NCBI GenBank assembly: GCA_025656375.1
Contig: JAHXHU010000328.1
Location: forward strand, 1-35,979
Direction: 5' to 3'
Length of the DNA: 35,979 bases
Source of the DNA: Candidatus Thiodiazotropha sp. (ex Ustalcina ferruginea)
Lineage (GTDB): Bacteria > Pseudomonadota > Gammaproteobacteria > Chromatiales > Chromatiaceae
A model generated the notes under the pieces. The model saw only the letters and a list, made by a program, of their open reading frames with translations. It did no database searches and was not told the origin of the DNA. Of this stretch, positions 8,644 through 16,625 are shown one piece after another; position 1 is the stretch's first letter; every line of letters starts with the position of its first letter. The translations under genes were made by a program, and so were the position numbers.

Positions 8644-9789
8644 ATGCCTTACTGGCGCCTTTCCGGGTTTTATTTCTTCTACTTTGCATCGCTAGGTGCC
8701 CTGGTGCCCTTCTGGGGGCTCTATCTGCAAGCGCGGGGTTTCTCACCCGTAGAGATTGGTGAGCTGATGGCCGTGATCATGGCCACCAAATTGATTGCAC
8801 CCTACATCTGGGGCTGGATCAGTGACCATACAGGTCATCGTATGCCCATCGTACGGTTGGCCTCTCTACTCTCGGCGATCTGTTTCCTGGGGATCTTCTT
8901 TGCAGATGGTTTCTTGTCGCTAGCCCTGGTTATGATGCTTTTCAGTTTTTTCTGGAATGCATCGCTGCCTCAGTTCGAAGCAGTCACCATGAGCTACCTT
9001 CAGGAGCGTATTCAGCACTACAGTAGAGTCCGGCTTTGGGGGTCGATCGGTTTCATTCTTACCGTTGTTGCCTTAGGCTTTCTGTTGGATGAGTGGGGTG
9101 TCGAATGGGTACCGAAAATCGTACTGCTCCTCTATTTCGGTATCTTTCTTTTCAGTCTGACAGTGCCTGAAAATGATGCCGACATGCCTGCCCACGACCA
9201 GGGGTCCATTTTACAGGTGCTCAAACGTGGCGATATCATCGCTTTTCTTCTGGCCTGCTTTTTCATGCAGGCAAGCCATGGTGCCTATTACGCTTTTTAC
9301 TCCATCTATATGGAAGAGGTTGGCTATTCCAGTATTGTGATTGGTTTACTTTGGGCGCTCGGGGTCATTGCAGAGGTGCTGGTCTTCCTTGTCATGCATC
9401 AACTGCTGCATCGATGGGGTGCAAGAAAGGTCCTTATTGCCAGTCTTGGTATGGCTGTGGTGCGCTGGATACTGGTGGGTTCGGCACCGGAAAACCTGTT
9501 GCTTGTGCTATTGGCGCAGGTGATGCACGCAGCTACTTTTGGCACCTTTCATGCTGCTGCCATCCATATGGTGCATCACTACTTCGTCGGACGTCATCAG
9601 GGAAGAGGTCAGGCGCTCTATAGCAGTATCAGCTTTGGTGCAGGTGGTGCCTTTGGCAGCCTGTTGAGTGGCTATTTATGGATTGGCATCGGGGCTGCAG
9701 CTACCTATTGGGTTGCAGCAGGCTATGCATTGCTGGCACTCGTTATTGCCTGGCGATGGATTGATCGTGAGACACTAACCATAGCTTGA
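8644..9789 (+). CDS. MFS transporter, HcaT/LacY-like group
   Basis: A 381-residue inner-membrane protein with about 12 hydrophobic helices. It starts MPYWRLSGFYFFYFASLGAL, typical of the HcaT/MFS_1-like proteins that follow aroC in some gammaproteobacteria. The loop 2-3 motif appears as WGWISDHTGHRMPIVR. The substrate is not predictable. The frame is open to a TTG at 8623 inside aroC, but ATG 8644 gives the conserved start, 4 bases after the aroC stop. The gene stops at 9787-9789, and the last base of its stop codon coincides with the first base of an inverted-repeat element, so the C-terminal residues may have been altered by insertion. Confidence 0.88.
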   Translation: MPYWRLSGFYFFYFASLGALVPFWGLYLQARGFSPVEIGELMAVIMATKLIAPYIWGWISDHTGHRMPIVRLASLLSAICFLGIFFADGFLSLALVMMLFSFFWNASLPQFEAVTMSYLQERIQHYSRVRLWGSIGFILTVVALGFLLDEWGVEWVPKIVLLLYFGIFLFSLTVPENDADMPAHDQGSILQVLKRGDIIAFLLACFFMQASHGAYYAFYSIYMEEVGYSSIVIGLLWALGVIAEVLVFLVMHQLLHRWGARKVLIASLGMAVVRWILVGSAPENLLLVLLAQVMHAATFGTFHAAAIHMVHHYFVGRHQGRGQALYSSISFGAGGAFGSLLSGYLWIGIGAAATYWVAAGYALLALVIAWRWIDRETLTIA

Positions 9790-10015
9790 ACCTAGATTCC
9801 GCAGTTGACCGCTGATATTTGAGGTAAGGTAATGATATGGAGAATCAAATAATAGATTTTTCCCTCACACATTGGGTGAGTTCTGTAACACCACATAGAT
9901 TTGAGAAGAATCGCGGCGCACCCCGCTGCGTTGTCGTTATTGTCAAGGGAACAGCCATTTACGGCGAACGAGGCCTTGCCGGGTACGCCCCATGTTCAAC
10001 TGCGGATTCTAGGTT
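9789..10015. mobile_element. MITE-like element with 20-bp terminal inverted repeats
   Basis: The left end (9789-9808) and the reverse complement of the right end (9996-10015) match at 19 of 20 positions (AACCTAGAWTCCGCAGTTGA). The element is about 227 bases, carries no convincing gene and contains a short internal hairpin (CTCAC/GTGAG near 9865-9880). Size and ends fit a non-autonomous miniature inverted-repeat transposable element. No target-site duplication is obvious at the borders. It fills most of the MFS-ndk gap. The family of the parent IS is not known to me with certainty. Confidence 0.65.
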
Positions 10016-10076
10016 GACAGTTGCCAAGTTGAGCAGTAAGTTGCCCGCCTGTTGCACTGCAACATAAGCATTTAAT

Positions 10077-10104
10077 CTGAATCCACGGGTTCAGGTTTTT
10101 ATTT
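10077..10104 (+). terminator. Rho-independent terminator between MFS gene/MITE and ndk
   Basis: CTGAA-(T)-CC pairs with GG-TTCAG around a 3-base loop and is followed by GTTTTTATTT. It lies just upstream of ndk and would separate it from the tolC-aroC-MFS unit. Confidence 0.6.
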
Positions 10105-10141
10105 GATCTTCATCTGTATTGACTGACCCAGGAGCTACTCA

Positions 10142-10570
10142 ATGGCCATTGAACTAACCTTTTCCATAATAAAACCGGATGCTGTTGCAAAGAACCAGAT
10201 CGGTCAGATCTATAGTCGTTTTGAAGGGGCCGGATTGAAGATCGTAGCTTCCCGTATGCTTCATCTCAGTCGTGAACAGGAGGGTGAGTTCTATGCAGTA
10301 CACAAAGAGCGCCCATTCTACAATGATCTGATCGACTTCATGACATCTGGACCCGTCATGGTTCAGGTACTCGAGGGAGAGGGTGCTATAACCCGCAACC
10401 GTGAAATCATGGGTGCTACCAATCCACAAGAAGCTGCACCTGGCACCATTCGAGCCGACTTCGCCGAAACAGTGGATGAAAATGCTGTGCACGGATCTGA
10501 TGGTCCGGATACAGCAAAGGTTGAAATCAATTTCTTCTTTCCTGAGGGTGTCTGTAAAAGGACTCGCTAG
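10142..10570 (+). CDS. ndk: Nucleoside diphosphate kinase
   Basis: A 142-residue cytosolic enzyme that transfers the terminal phosphate of nucleoside triphosphates to diphosphates through a phospho-histidine. The start [16 protein letters not shown] and the active-site block [17 protein letters not shown] (H117) are diagnostic, and the length is standard. An AGGAG ribosome-binding site sits 8 bases before the ATG. In many gammaproteobacteria ndk is followed by rlmN, pilF and rodZ. Here it stands alone and converges with a broken LysR gene. A terminator precedes it, so it should have its own promoter. Confidence 0.97.
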   Translation: MAIELTFSIIKPDAVAKNQIGQIYSRFEGAGLKIVASRMLHLSREQEGEFYAVHKERPFYNDLIDFMTSGPVMVQVLEGEGAITRNREIMGATNPQEAAPGTIRADFAETVDENAVHGSDGPDTAKVEINFFFPEGVCKRTR

Positions 10571-10608
10571 GTCTATCTAAGTATCAATTCCAGCATTACA
10601 CAGGGATG

Positions 10609-10635
10609 CGCCCCGAAGGAAGTGCCCTTGGGGTG
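10609..10635. other. Strong GC-rich stem-loop after ndk
   Basis: CGCCCC-(G)-AAGG pairs with CCTTGGGGTG around a 6-base loop. There is no T tract, so it is not a standard intrinsic terminator. It may protect the ndk mRNA 3' end or act as a weak bidirectional terminator between the convergent genes. Confidence 0.4.
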
Positions 10636-10768
10636 TGTTGTTGGGGTGGCAGAGAATGACAACAACCAGACGATATTGTGGCCGCATGGCTTTTTTGGAC
10701 AGACACTCATTAAAATGTTGAGGCATTTTGGGTCTTTATTGTGATCTGTTTATTGACCGCAATTTGAT

Positions 10769-11640
10769 TCAATGGGATTGATTTCCCCTGAACAGCAACA
10801 TTTCACGCATTGCCTGTGCTGCGTTTGAGAGCGTTCGTTTTCGGTGTGTGACAATGCCAAGCGAGCGACTCAGTAGCAACTCGGGCACCTTCAATGATAC
10901 CAGATGATCATCCAGGAGAATCTCCGGCAGCAGACTCCATCCCAGACCGATGGTGGTCATCATCTTCAGGGTTTCCAGATAATCTGTGGCGAGTGAACAG
11001 TTTACCTGTTTGTGGTGGCTTGAGATTCGTTGCTCAACCAATGTTCGGGTATAGGTTCCACGGGTTGGCAATACGGCCGGGTAGTGTAAAAGCTCATTCA
11101 GGCTCACCTGATGAAGTTTTGCCAATGGATGATCCATGCCAACGACCACTTTTAAGGGGTCTAGCCAAATCGTCTTGCTACGCAAGGCATCGGCAGGCTT
11201 CAGCGGCAGTGTCACAACGGCCAGTTCCAGCTTGCCATGTTCCACTGCTTGACAGGCTTTTTCCGACTCCATGAAATGGATATCCAGTTCGACTTGAGGA
11301 TTGGAATCGGTATAACTACGCAGCACAGCAGGCAGTCGATGTAGACCGATATGGTGACTGGTGCCCATAGCCAGTCGACCGGCAATCCTTCCCGAAAGAT
11401 TGGAAAGCTCACGCCGAATATCGGTGAGTTCATGGATGATCCGCTTGGCTCTGGGTAGTAGATGACGACCGGCTTCGGTGAGAAAGACCTGCCTGCCCAT
11501 GCGATCAAAGAGCCGGATGGTGAGTTCATTTTCCAATCCGGCAAGATCGCAGGTTGGGTCAAGTAGAGGGATTCTGCGGCCTGGGAGAATGATCCGTCAT
11601 GGGCTACTTGTACAAAAGCACGAAGGGCATTTAATTCCAT
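10769..11640 (-). pseudogene. LysR family regulator, broken by a 10-base deletion
   Basis: The first part (from ATG at 11640) reads MELNALRAFVQVAHDGSFSQ...LYLTQPAI, the start of a LysR winged helix-turn-helix. The rest continues in a different frame as GLENELTIRLFDRMGRQVFLTEAGRHLLPR and a full effector domain to 10769. At the junction (between 11544 and 11545) the expected residues SKRIA of the recognition helix are missing. Restoring ten bases there (coding SKR and the first base of I) rejoins the frames and gives 882 bases, a normal 293-residue LysR protein. Otherwise the frame is clean, so the lesion looks recent. It diverges from leuC and was probably its regulator. Internal starts could yield an effector-only fragment without DNA binding. 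Confidence 0.85.
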
Positions 11641-11646
11641 ATCTAT

Positions 11647-11661
11647 TCCTGTAAAGAATGG
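11647..11661. promoter_or_regulatory. LysR-type operator (T-N11-A palindrome) upstream of leuC
   Basis: ATTC-N7-GAAT is a perfect dyad of the T-N11-A class bound by LysR regulators. It lies 7 bases from the start codon of the broken regulator and about 100 bases before leuC. The leuC promoter side shows a TATTAT -10-like box (11687-11692) without a recognisable -35, as expected of an activator-dependent promoter. Confidence 0.55.
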
Positions 11662-11759
11662 AAAAAATAAAAATTATGAATTTGTATTATGTAGCACACT
11701 GCCCTATGTTTTTAAACCTGAGTCCAGGTGATCAATTGAGATATATGAGGTTATGAGAG

Positions 11760-13178
11760 ATGAGTGCCAAAACCCTTTACGATAAACTTTGGGAATCCCA
11801 CCTGGTACAGACTGATGAAGATGGCACCGCACTGATCTATATCGATCGTCATCTGGTTCATGAGGTGACCTCACCCCAGGCATTCGAAGGATTACGTCTG
11901 GCAGAACGTGAGCCCTGGCGGATCGACGCCAACCTGGCGACACCGGATCACAATGTACCGACTACCGAGCGTACCGGCGGCGTAGACGCCATTGAGGATC
12001 CCATCTCTCGCACTCAGGTCGAGACGCTGGATGCAAACTGTCTTGAATTTGGTATTACAGAATTCGAGATGCTCGACACACGCCAGGGTATTGTCCATGT
12101 TGTGGGTCCGGAGCAGGGCGCGACACTGCCGGGGATGACAGTGGTGTGTGGTGACTCCCATACCTCCACCCACGGTGCGATGGGTGCGCTGGCATTTGGT
12201 ATCGGTACTTCTGAGGTCGAGCATGTGCTTGCTACACAGTGCCTTATCCAGAAGAAATCAAAGGCAATGCAGGTCCGGGTCGAAGGCAAGGCAGGGCCTG
12301 GTGTGACCGCCAAGGATATTGTTTTGGCGATAATCGGTGAGATCGGCACTGCGGGGGGTACCGGTTATGCGATAGAGTTCGCGGGCTCCGCAATTGAGGA
12401 TCTTTCCATAGAAGGACGGCTCACGCTGTGTAACATGGCGATTGAAGCGGGGGCAAGAGCAGGCTTTGTCGCAGTCGATGACAAAACCATCGACTATGTC
12501 AGGGGACGTCCCTATGCCCCTGATAGTGATCAATGGGAGCGTGCTGTGGCCAGCTGGCGGACACTGCATAGCGATGAAGGTGCTGAGTTTCACCTGGTAG
12601 TGACACTGGATGCCGTGGCTATCAAGCCCGAAGTGACCTGGGGAACCTCACCTGAGATGGTTGTGGGCATTGATGATTCGGTACCCAATCCTGCGGATGA
12701 GCCAGACAGTGTGAAGGCGGAAGGGATGGGCCGTGCATTAGACTACATGGGGCTTAAAGCCGGCACCCCGATGAGCGATATCACTCTGGACAAGGTTTTT
12801 ATTGGCTCATGTACCAATTCACGCATAGAAGATCTACGGGCAGCGGCGCAAATAGCCAATGGCCGGCAAGTGGCAGCGAATATTAAGTTGGCGCTGGTGG
12901 TCCCGGGATCGGGTTTGGTTAAGGCCCAGGCGGAACAGGAGGGACTTGATCGGATCTTTACCAATGCTGGCTTTGAATGGCGTGAACCGGGATGTTCGAT
13001 GTGTCTTGCCATGAATGCCGATCGTTTATCACCGGGGGAACGCTGTGCTTCCACCTCCAACCGTAACTTCGAGGGTAGACAGGGGCAGGGAGGCCGCACC
13101 CATCTGGTCAGTCCAGCGATGGCCGCCGCCGCTGCTGTGAGCGGCCACTTTGTCGATGTGGCTACCCTGATTAAATGA
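11760..13178 (+). CDS. leuC: 3-isopropylmalate dehydratase, large subunit
   Basis: A 472-residue aconitase-superfamily protein that, with LeuD, isomerises 2-isopropylmalate to 3-isopropylmalate in leucine synthesis. 4Fe-4S ligand cysteines are visible at C351 (GSCTNSR), C412 and C415 ([10 protein letters not shown]), the standard positions. Other signatures include [11 protein letters not shown] at the start, [12 protein letters not shown] and NRNFEGRQG. Length matches the family. GAGG at 11747-11750 serves as ribosome-binding site. It leads the leuC-leuD-leuB cluster, and leuD begins 31 bases after its stop. leuA is not in the window. Confidence 0.97.
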   Translation: MSAKTLYDKLWESHLVQTDEDGTALIYIDRHLVHEVTSPQAFEGLRLAEREPWRIDANLATPDHNVPTTERTGGVDAIEDPISRTQVETLDANCLEFGITEFEMLDTRQGIVHVVGPEQGATLPGMTVVCGDSHTSTHGAMGALAFGIGTSEVEHVLATQCLIQKKSKAMQVRVEGKAGPGVTAKDIVLAIIGEIGTAGGTGYAIEFAGSAIEDLSIEGRLTLCNMAIEAGARAGFVAVDDKTIDYVRGRPYAPDSDQWERAVASWRTLHSDEGAEFHLVVTLDAVAIKPEVTWGTSPEMVVGIDDSVPNPADEPDSVKAEGMGRALDYMGLKAGTPMSDITLDKVFIGSCTNSRIEDLRAAAQIANGRQVAANIKLALVVPGSGLVKAQAEQEGLDRIFTNAGFEWREPGCSMCLAMNADRLSPGERCASTSNRNFEGRQGQGGRTHLVSPAMAAAAAVSGHFVDVATLIK

Positions 13179-13209
13179 TAAGAAACAGTTCGGAAACGAG
13201 GATTTTAGA

Positions 13210-13851
13210 ATGCAAAAATTTGAGATATTCACAGGCATTGTCTGCCCTTTGGATAGATCCAATGTAGACACAGATGCCATTATTCCGAAACAGTTTCTGA
13301 AGTCGATTAAACGTTCAGGCTTTGGTCCCAACCTGTTTGATGAGTGGCGATATCTTGACCAGGGTGAACCAGGGATGGATAACAGTAAAAGGTCTGTTAA
13401 TTCGGATTTCGTACTTAATGATATCCGCTATAAAGGTGCACAGATACTCTTAACAAGAATGAATTTCGGTTGTGGGTCATCTCGTGAACATGCCCCCTGG
13501 GCCCTGGAGGATTACGGATTTCGGGTAATTCTAGCACCGAGTTATGCTGACATATTCTTTAATAACTGCTTTAAGAATGGTCTTCTTCCAATAGTTTTAG
13601 AAGAGAAAACTATAGACAATCTTTTTCGCTTGGCCAGTGATGACCAGGCATTGGAGATGACAGTTGATCTGCACAAGCAAGCGCTGGTTATAGGCGATGA
13701 GCGGATTATGTTTGAGGTGGATCCCTTTCGAAAACACTGTCTGCTTAATGGCTTGGATGACATTGGCCTTACACTGCAAAAAGTTGATGCCATCAAGGCG
13801 TATGAAAAGTGTAGAAAAGATGAAGCGCCTTGGTTGTTTCATGGTGAGTGA
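13210..13851 (+). CDS. leuD: 3-isopropylmalate dehydratase, small subunit
   Basis: A 213-residue swivel-domain subunit that completes the LeuCD heterodimer. Typical features are the N-terminal [19 protein letters not shown], the loop [20 protein letters not shown] and [11 protein letters not shown]. Length is normal. Base composition is noticeably more AT-rich than in leuC (for example around 13550-13620), although the protein is fully conserved. It follows leuC by 31 bases, and a 125-base gap with a hairpin separates it from leuB. Confidence 0.97.
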   Translation: MQKFEIFTGIVCPLDRSNVDTDAIIPKQFLKSIKRSGFGPNLFDEWRYLDQGEPGMDNSKRSVNSDFVLNDIRYKGAQILLTRMNFGCGSSREHAPWALEDYGFRVILAPSYADIFFNNCFKNGLLPIVLEEKTIDNLFRLASDDQALEMTVDLHKQALVIGDERIMFEVDPFRKHCLLNGLDDIGLTLQKVDAIKAYEKCRKDEAPWLFHGE

Positions 13852-13922
13852 TCAATCATGCCGTATTGATCTTTGAGTTGATTGTAAATAAGCTCAGGTA
13901 ATAAATTGAATTATAACGTAAA

Positions 13923-13960
13923 TAGCCCGCTAACACTTTTCTCAATGGGTGGCGGGGCTA
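13923..13960. other. Stem-loop in the leuD-leuB gap
   Basis: TAGCCCGC (13923-13930) pairs with GCGGGGCTA (13952-13960) with one bulged base, just upstream of the leuB ribosome-binding site. There is no T run, so it looks like an mRNA processing or stability element within the operon rather than a terminator. Confidence 0.4.
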
Positions 13961-13976
13961 CTTCAGGTGATTAAAG

Positions 13977-15053
13977 ATGAGTAAGAGTATTTTGATACTG
14001 CCGGGTGACGGTATAGGTCCTGAAATTGTCGCAGAGGCGGTCAAAGTGTTGGCGACACTACGAGATAATTATGGGCTGGACATCGATCTGGATGAGGCAC
14101 TGGTTGGCGGTGCGGCGATTGATGCCACCGGCGGACCGCTGCCTGATGCAACCATGGATCTGGCAAAAGAGGCGGATGCCCTTTTACTCGGTGCTGTTGG
14201 GGGCCCAAAATGGGAGGCGTTGGATATCTCAATACGTCCGGAAAAGGGGTTGTTGGGTCTACGATCCTCGCTCAATCTTTTTGCAAATCTTCGCCCTGCC
14301 ATCCTCTACCCGCAACTGGCGGATGCGTCCAGCCTCAAGGCCGACATTGTCGCTGGTCTTGATATCATGATTGTGCGTGAGCTGACAGGCGGCATCTATT
14401 TTGGTCATCCCCGTGGTATCCGGGAGTTGGATAGTGGTGAAAGACAAGGTTTTAACACACTGGTCTACAGTGAGCCCGAAATCGACCGTATCGCCCGGGT
14501 GGCTTTCGATATTGCAAAAAAACGCGGCAACCGGATCTGCTCTGTTGATAAGGCGAACGTGCTTGAATGTACGGAATTATGGCGTGAAGTAGTGAGCCGA
14601 ATCGGTGAAGAACATCCCGATGTGGAATTGAGTCATATGTATGTAGACAATGCAGCCATGCAGCTGGTGAAATGGCCAAAACAGTTCGATGTCATGGTGA
14701 CGACCAATATGTTTGGCGATATCCTGTCCGATTGCGCGGCAATGTTAACAGGCTCTATCGGTATGCTGCCCTCTGCATCTTTGGATGAGCAGGGTAAGGG
14801 TATGTATGAGCCGATACACGGATCGGCACCGGATATAGCGGGTAAAGGTACAGCAAATCCCCTGGCGACCATACTTTCCGTCGCAATGATGTTGCGATAC
14901 AGCTTGGATGAGCCGGCAATGGCAGATCGTATCGAACGTGCTGTGGATAAGGTTTTGGATGATGGCTTGCGCACACCGGACATCATGTCTGATGAGATGA
15001 CCGAAGTGGGCTGTGAGGCGATGGGTGATGCTATCGTTGCGGCATTGGATTAA
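13977..15053 (+). CDS. leuB: 3-isopropylmalate dehydrogenase
   Basis: A 358-residue NAD-dependent cytosolic dehydrogenase that oxidises and decarboxylates 3-isopropylmalate to 2-ketoisocaproate. Visible signatures are the start [43 protein letters not shown], the substrate and metal region [40 protein letters not shown] and [18 protein letters not shown]. Length is standard. The start is supported by an AGGTGA sequence 7 bases upstream. asd follows after an AT-rich gap of about 110 bases, as in many gammaproteobacteria. Confidence 0.97.
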   Translation: MSKSILILPGDGIGPEIVAEAVKVLATLRDNYGLDIDLDEALVGGAAIDATGGPLPDATMDLAKEADALLLGAVGGPKWEALDISIRPEKGLLGLRSSLNLFANLRPAILYPQLADASSLKADIVAGLDIMIVRELTGGIYFGHPRGIRELDSGERQGFNTLVYSEPEIDRIARVAFDIAKKRGNRICSVDKANVLECTELWREVVSRIGEEHPDVELSHMYVDNAAMQLVKWPKQFDVMVTTNMFGDILSDCAAMLTGSIGMLPSASLDEQGKGMYEPIHGSAPDIAGKGTANPLATILSVAMMLRYSLDEPAMADRIERAVDKVLDDGLRTPDIMSDEMTEVGCEAMGDAIVAALD

Positions 15054-15164
15054 TTATGAATTTTTAATGTTGAATTTTGAATTATTGCGCGCGTCAGCTC
15101 TATTTGAATATGCGCGTTCTATTCTGATTTCACGATTCAAAAATACTTTTTGGGTTTTTTTAAG

Positions 15165-16280
15165 ATGAAACGAGTTGGATTTGTTGGTTGGCGAGGCATG
15201 GTGGGATCCGTCCTGATGGGACGTATGCTGGAGGAGAATGATTTTGCCGGGATTGAAGATCCGGTGTTCTTCACCACTTCTCAGGTAGGGCTGCCAGGAC
15301 CCGATATTGGCAGGGAGATAGCCCCGCTGAAAGATGCCACTGATATCGATGCCCTGATGGAGATGGAGGCGATCGTGACCTGTCAGGGTGGTGGCTATAC
15401 CAATCAGGTCTATGAAAAATTGCGTGCTGCCGGTTGGAAAGGCTACTGGATTGATGCAGCCTCCAGCCTGCGGATGAAAGATCACACGCTGATCGTCCTC
15501 GACCCGGTCAACAATACGGTTATTCGTGATGGGCTGGTAAACGGCAAAAAAGACTTTATTGGTGGGAATTGCACGGTCAGTTTAATGCTGATGGCACTTG
15601 GCGGGTTATTTCAAGAGGACCTGGTAGAGTGGGTCACATCAATGACCTATCAAGCTGCCTCGGGAGCGGGTGCGAAAAACATGCGCGAGCTGATCAGTCA
15701 GATGGGTGCTGTCGAAAAGGCTGTACAGGAAAAATTAGCCGATCCTGCCTCAGCTATTCTTGAGATCGACAGAAAGGTTGCGGAGACGCTGCGAAGTGAT
15801 GGTTTTCCAACTGACAATTTTGGTACCGCTTTAGCCGGGAGTCTGATTCCATGGATCGATGTGCCGTTGGAAAACGGTCAAAGCAAAGAGGAATGGAAGG
15901 GATTTGTTGAAACCAACAAGATTTTAGGAAAAAGCGATAATCCTGTTCCAATTGATGGAACTTGTGTACGCATCGGCTCCATGCGATGCCATAGTCAGGC
16001 ATTGACCATAAAGTTACGTAGTGATGTGCCGATAGACGAAGTGGAGTCGATACTGGATGATGCCAACAGTTGGGCAAAGGTTATTCCGAATGAACGGCAT
16101 ATCACAGTACGAGAATTAAATCCGGCCCAGGTTACAGGTACATTGACTGTCCCAGTCGGACGTCTGAGGAAAATGAACCTGGGTACTGAGTATCTCAATG
16201 CCTTTACTGTAGGTGATCAGCTCTTATGGGGTGCTGCGGAACCGCTGCGACGAATGCTAAGGATTCTGCTGGAAGGATGA
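15165..16280 (+). CDS. asd: Aspartate-semialdehyde dehydrogenase
   Basis: A 371-residue enzyme that reduces beta-aspartyl phosphate to aspartate semialdehyde with NADPH, the branch point to lysine/diaminopimelate, threonine and methionine. The nucleotide-binding start [21 protein letters not shown], the catalytic cysteine C136 in [10 protein letters not shown], and [11 protein letters not shown] and [12 protein letters not shown] are characteristic of the gammaproteobacterial Asd type. The frame is open to TTG 15150, but ATG 15165 fits the family start. Only a weak ribosome-binding site is visible. A strong terminator follows the gene. Confidence 0.96.
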   Translation: MKRVGFVGWRGMVGSVLMGRMLEENDFAGIEDPVFFTTSQVGLPGPDIGREIAPLKDATDIDALMEMEAIVTCQGGGYTNQVYEKLRAAGWKGYWIDAASSLRMKDHTLIVLDPVNNTVIRDGLVNGKKDFIGGNCTVSLMLMALGGLFQEDLVEWVTSMTYQAASGAGAKNMRELISQMGAVEKAVQEKLADPASAILEIDRKVAETLRSDGFPTDNFGTALAGSLIPWIDVPLENGQSKEEWKGFVETNKILGKSDNPVPIDGTCVRIGSMRCHSQALTIKLRSDVPIDEVESILDDANSWAKVIPNERHITVRELNPAQVTGTLTVPVGRLRKMNLGTEYLNAFTVGDQLLWGAAEPLRRMLRILLEG

Positions 16281-16314
16281 ATTGCTGACGGATTTTATCT
16301 GGAGAAGCGCATAT

Positions 16315-16359
16315 AACCCCGTCGTAGAGTCGATCGACTGACGACGGGGTTTTCTATTT
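16315..16359 (+). terminator. Strong rho-independent terminator after asd
   Basis: AACCCCGTCGT (16315-16325) pairs perfectly with ACGACGGGGTT (16341-16351). The loop is itself partly palindromic (TCGATCGA), and TTTCTATTT follows. Confidence 0.92.
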
Positions 16360-16625
16360 GGAGTGTAATTAGGGCTAATTTAAAGGTGAAAAACTCGACC
16401 TAATTCTCACTTTGGGCAGTCGCGGGCTAGCTGCGGAGTGGTAAAGCAGAAAATACTGTGAAGATCATTGAAGTTTTGGTAAAAAGATCATTCATCAGCT
16501 ATAGTTAGCGACTAATTGTTAAGTTTATTCTAAACCTATCGGGACTGTTCAGCGGGCCTTTTTGTCCACTGCGCCGGAACGAGTTTGACCGGTAGGTAGG
16601 GTATGTTTTCTGGCAAGGAGGAAGC
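16360..16625. other. Non-coding leader region before fimV
   Basis: This 266-base stretch holds no supported gene. I see no clear sigma-70 promoter pair; the only sure element is the AAGGAGGA ribosome-binding site (about 16614-16621) directly before the fimV ATG. Confidence 0.5.

Noticed and set aside
9837-10067. A 76-codon open frame between the MFS gene and ndk.
   Set aside because: It lies largely inside the inverted-repeat element and shows no protein-like features or ribosome-binding site of note.
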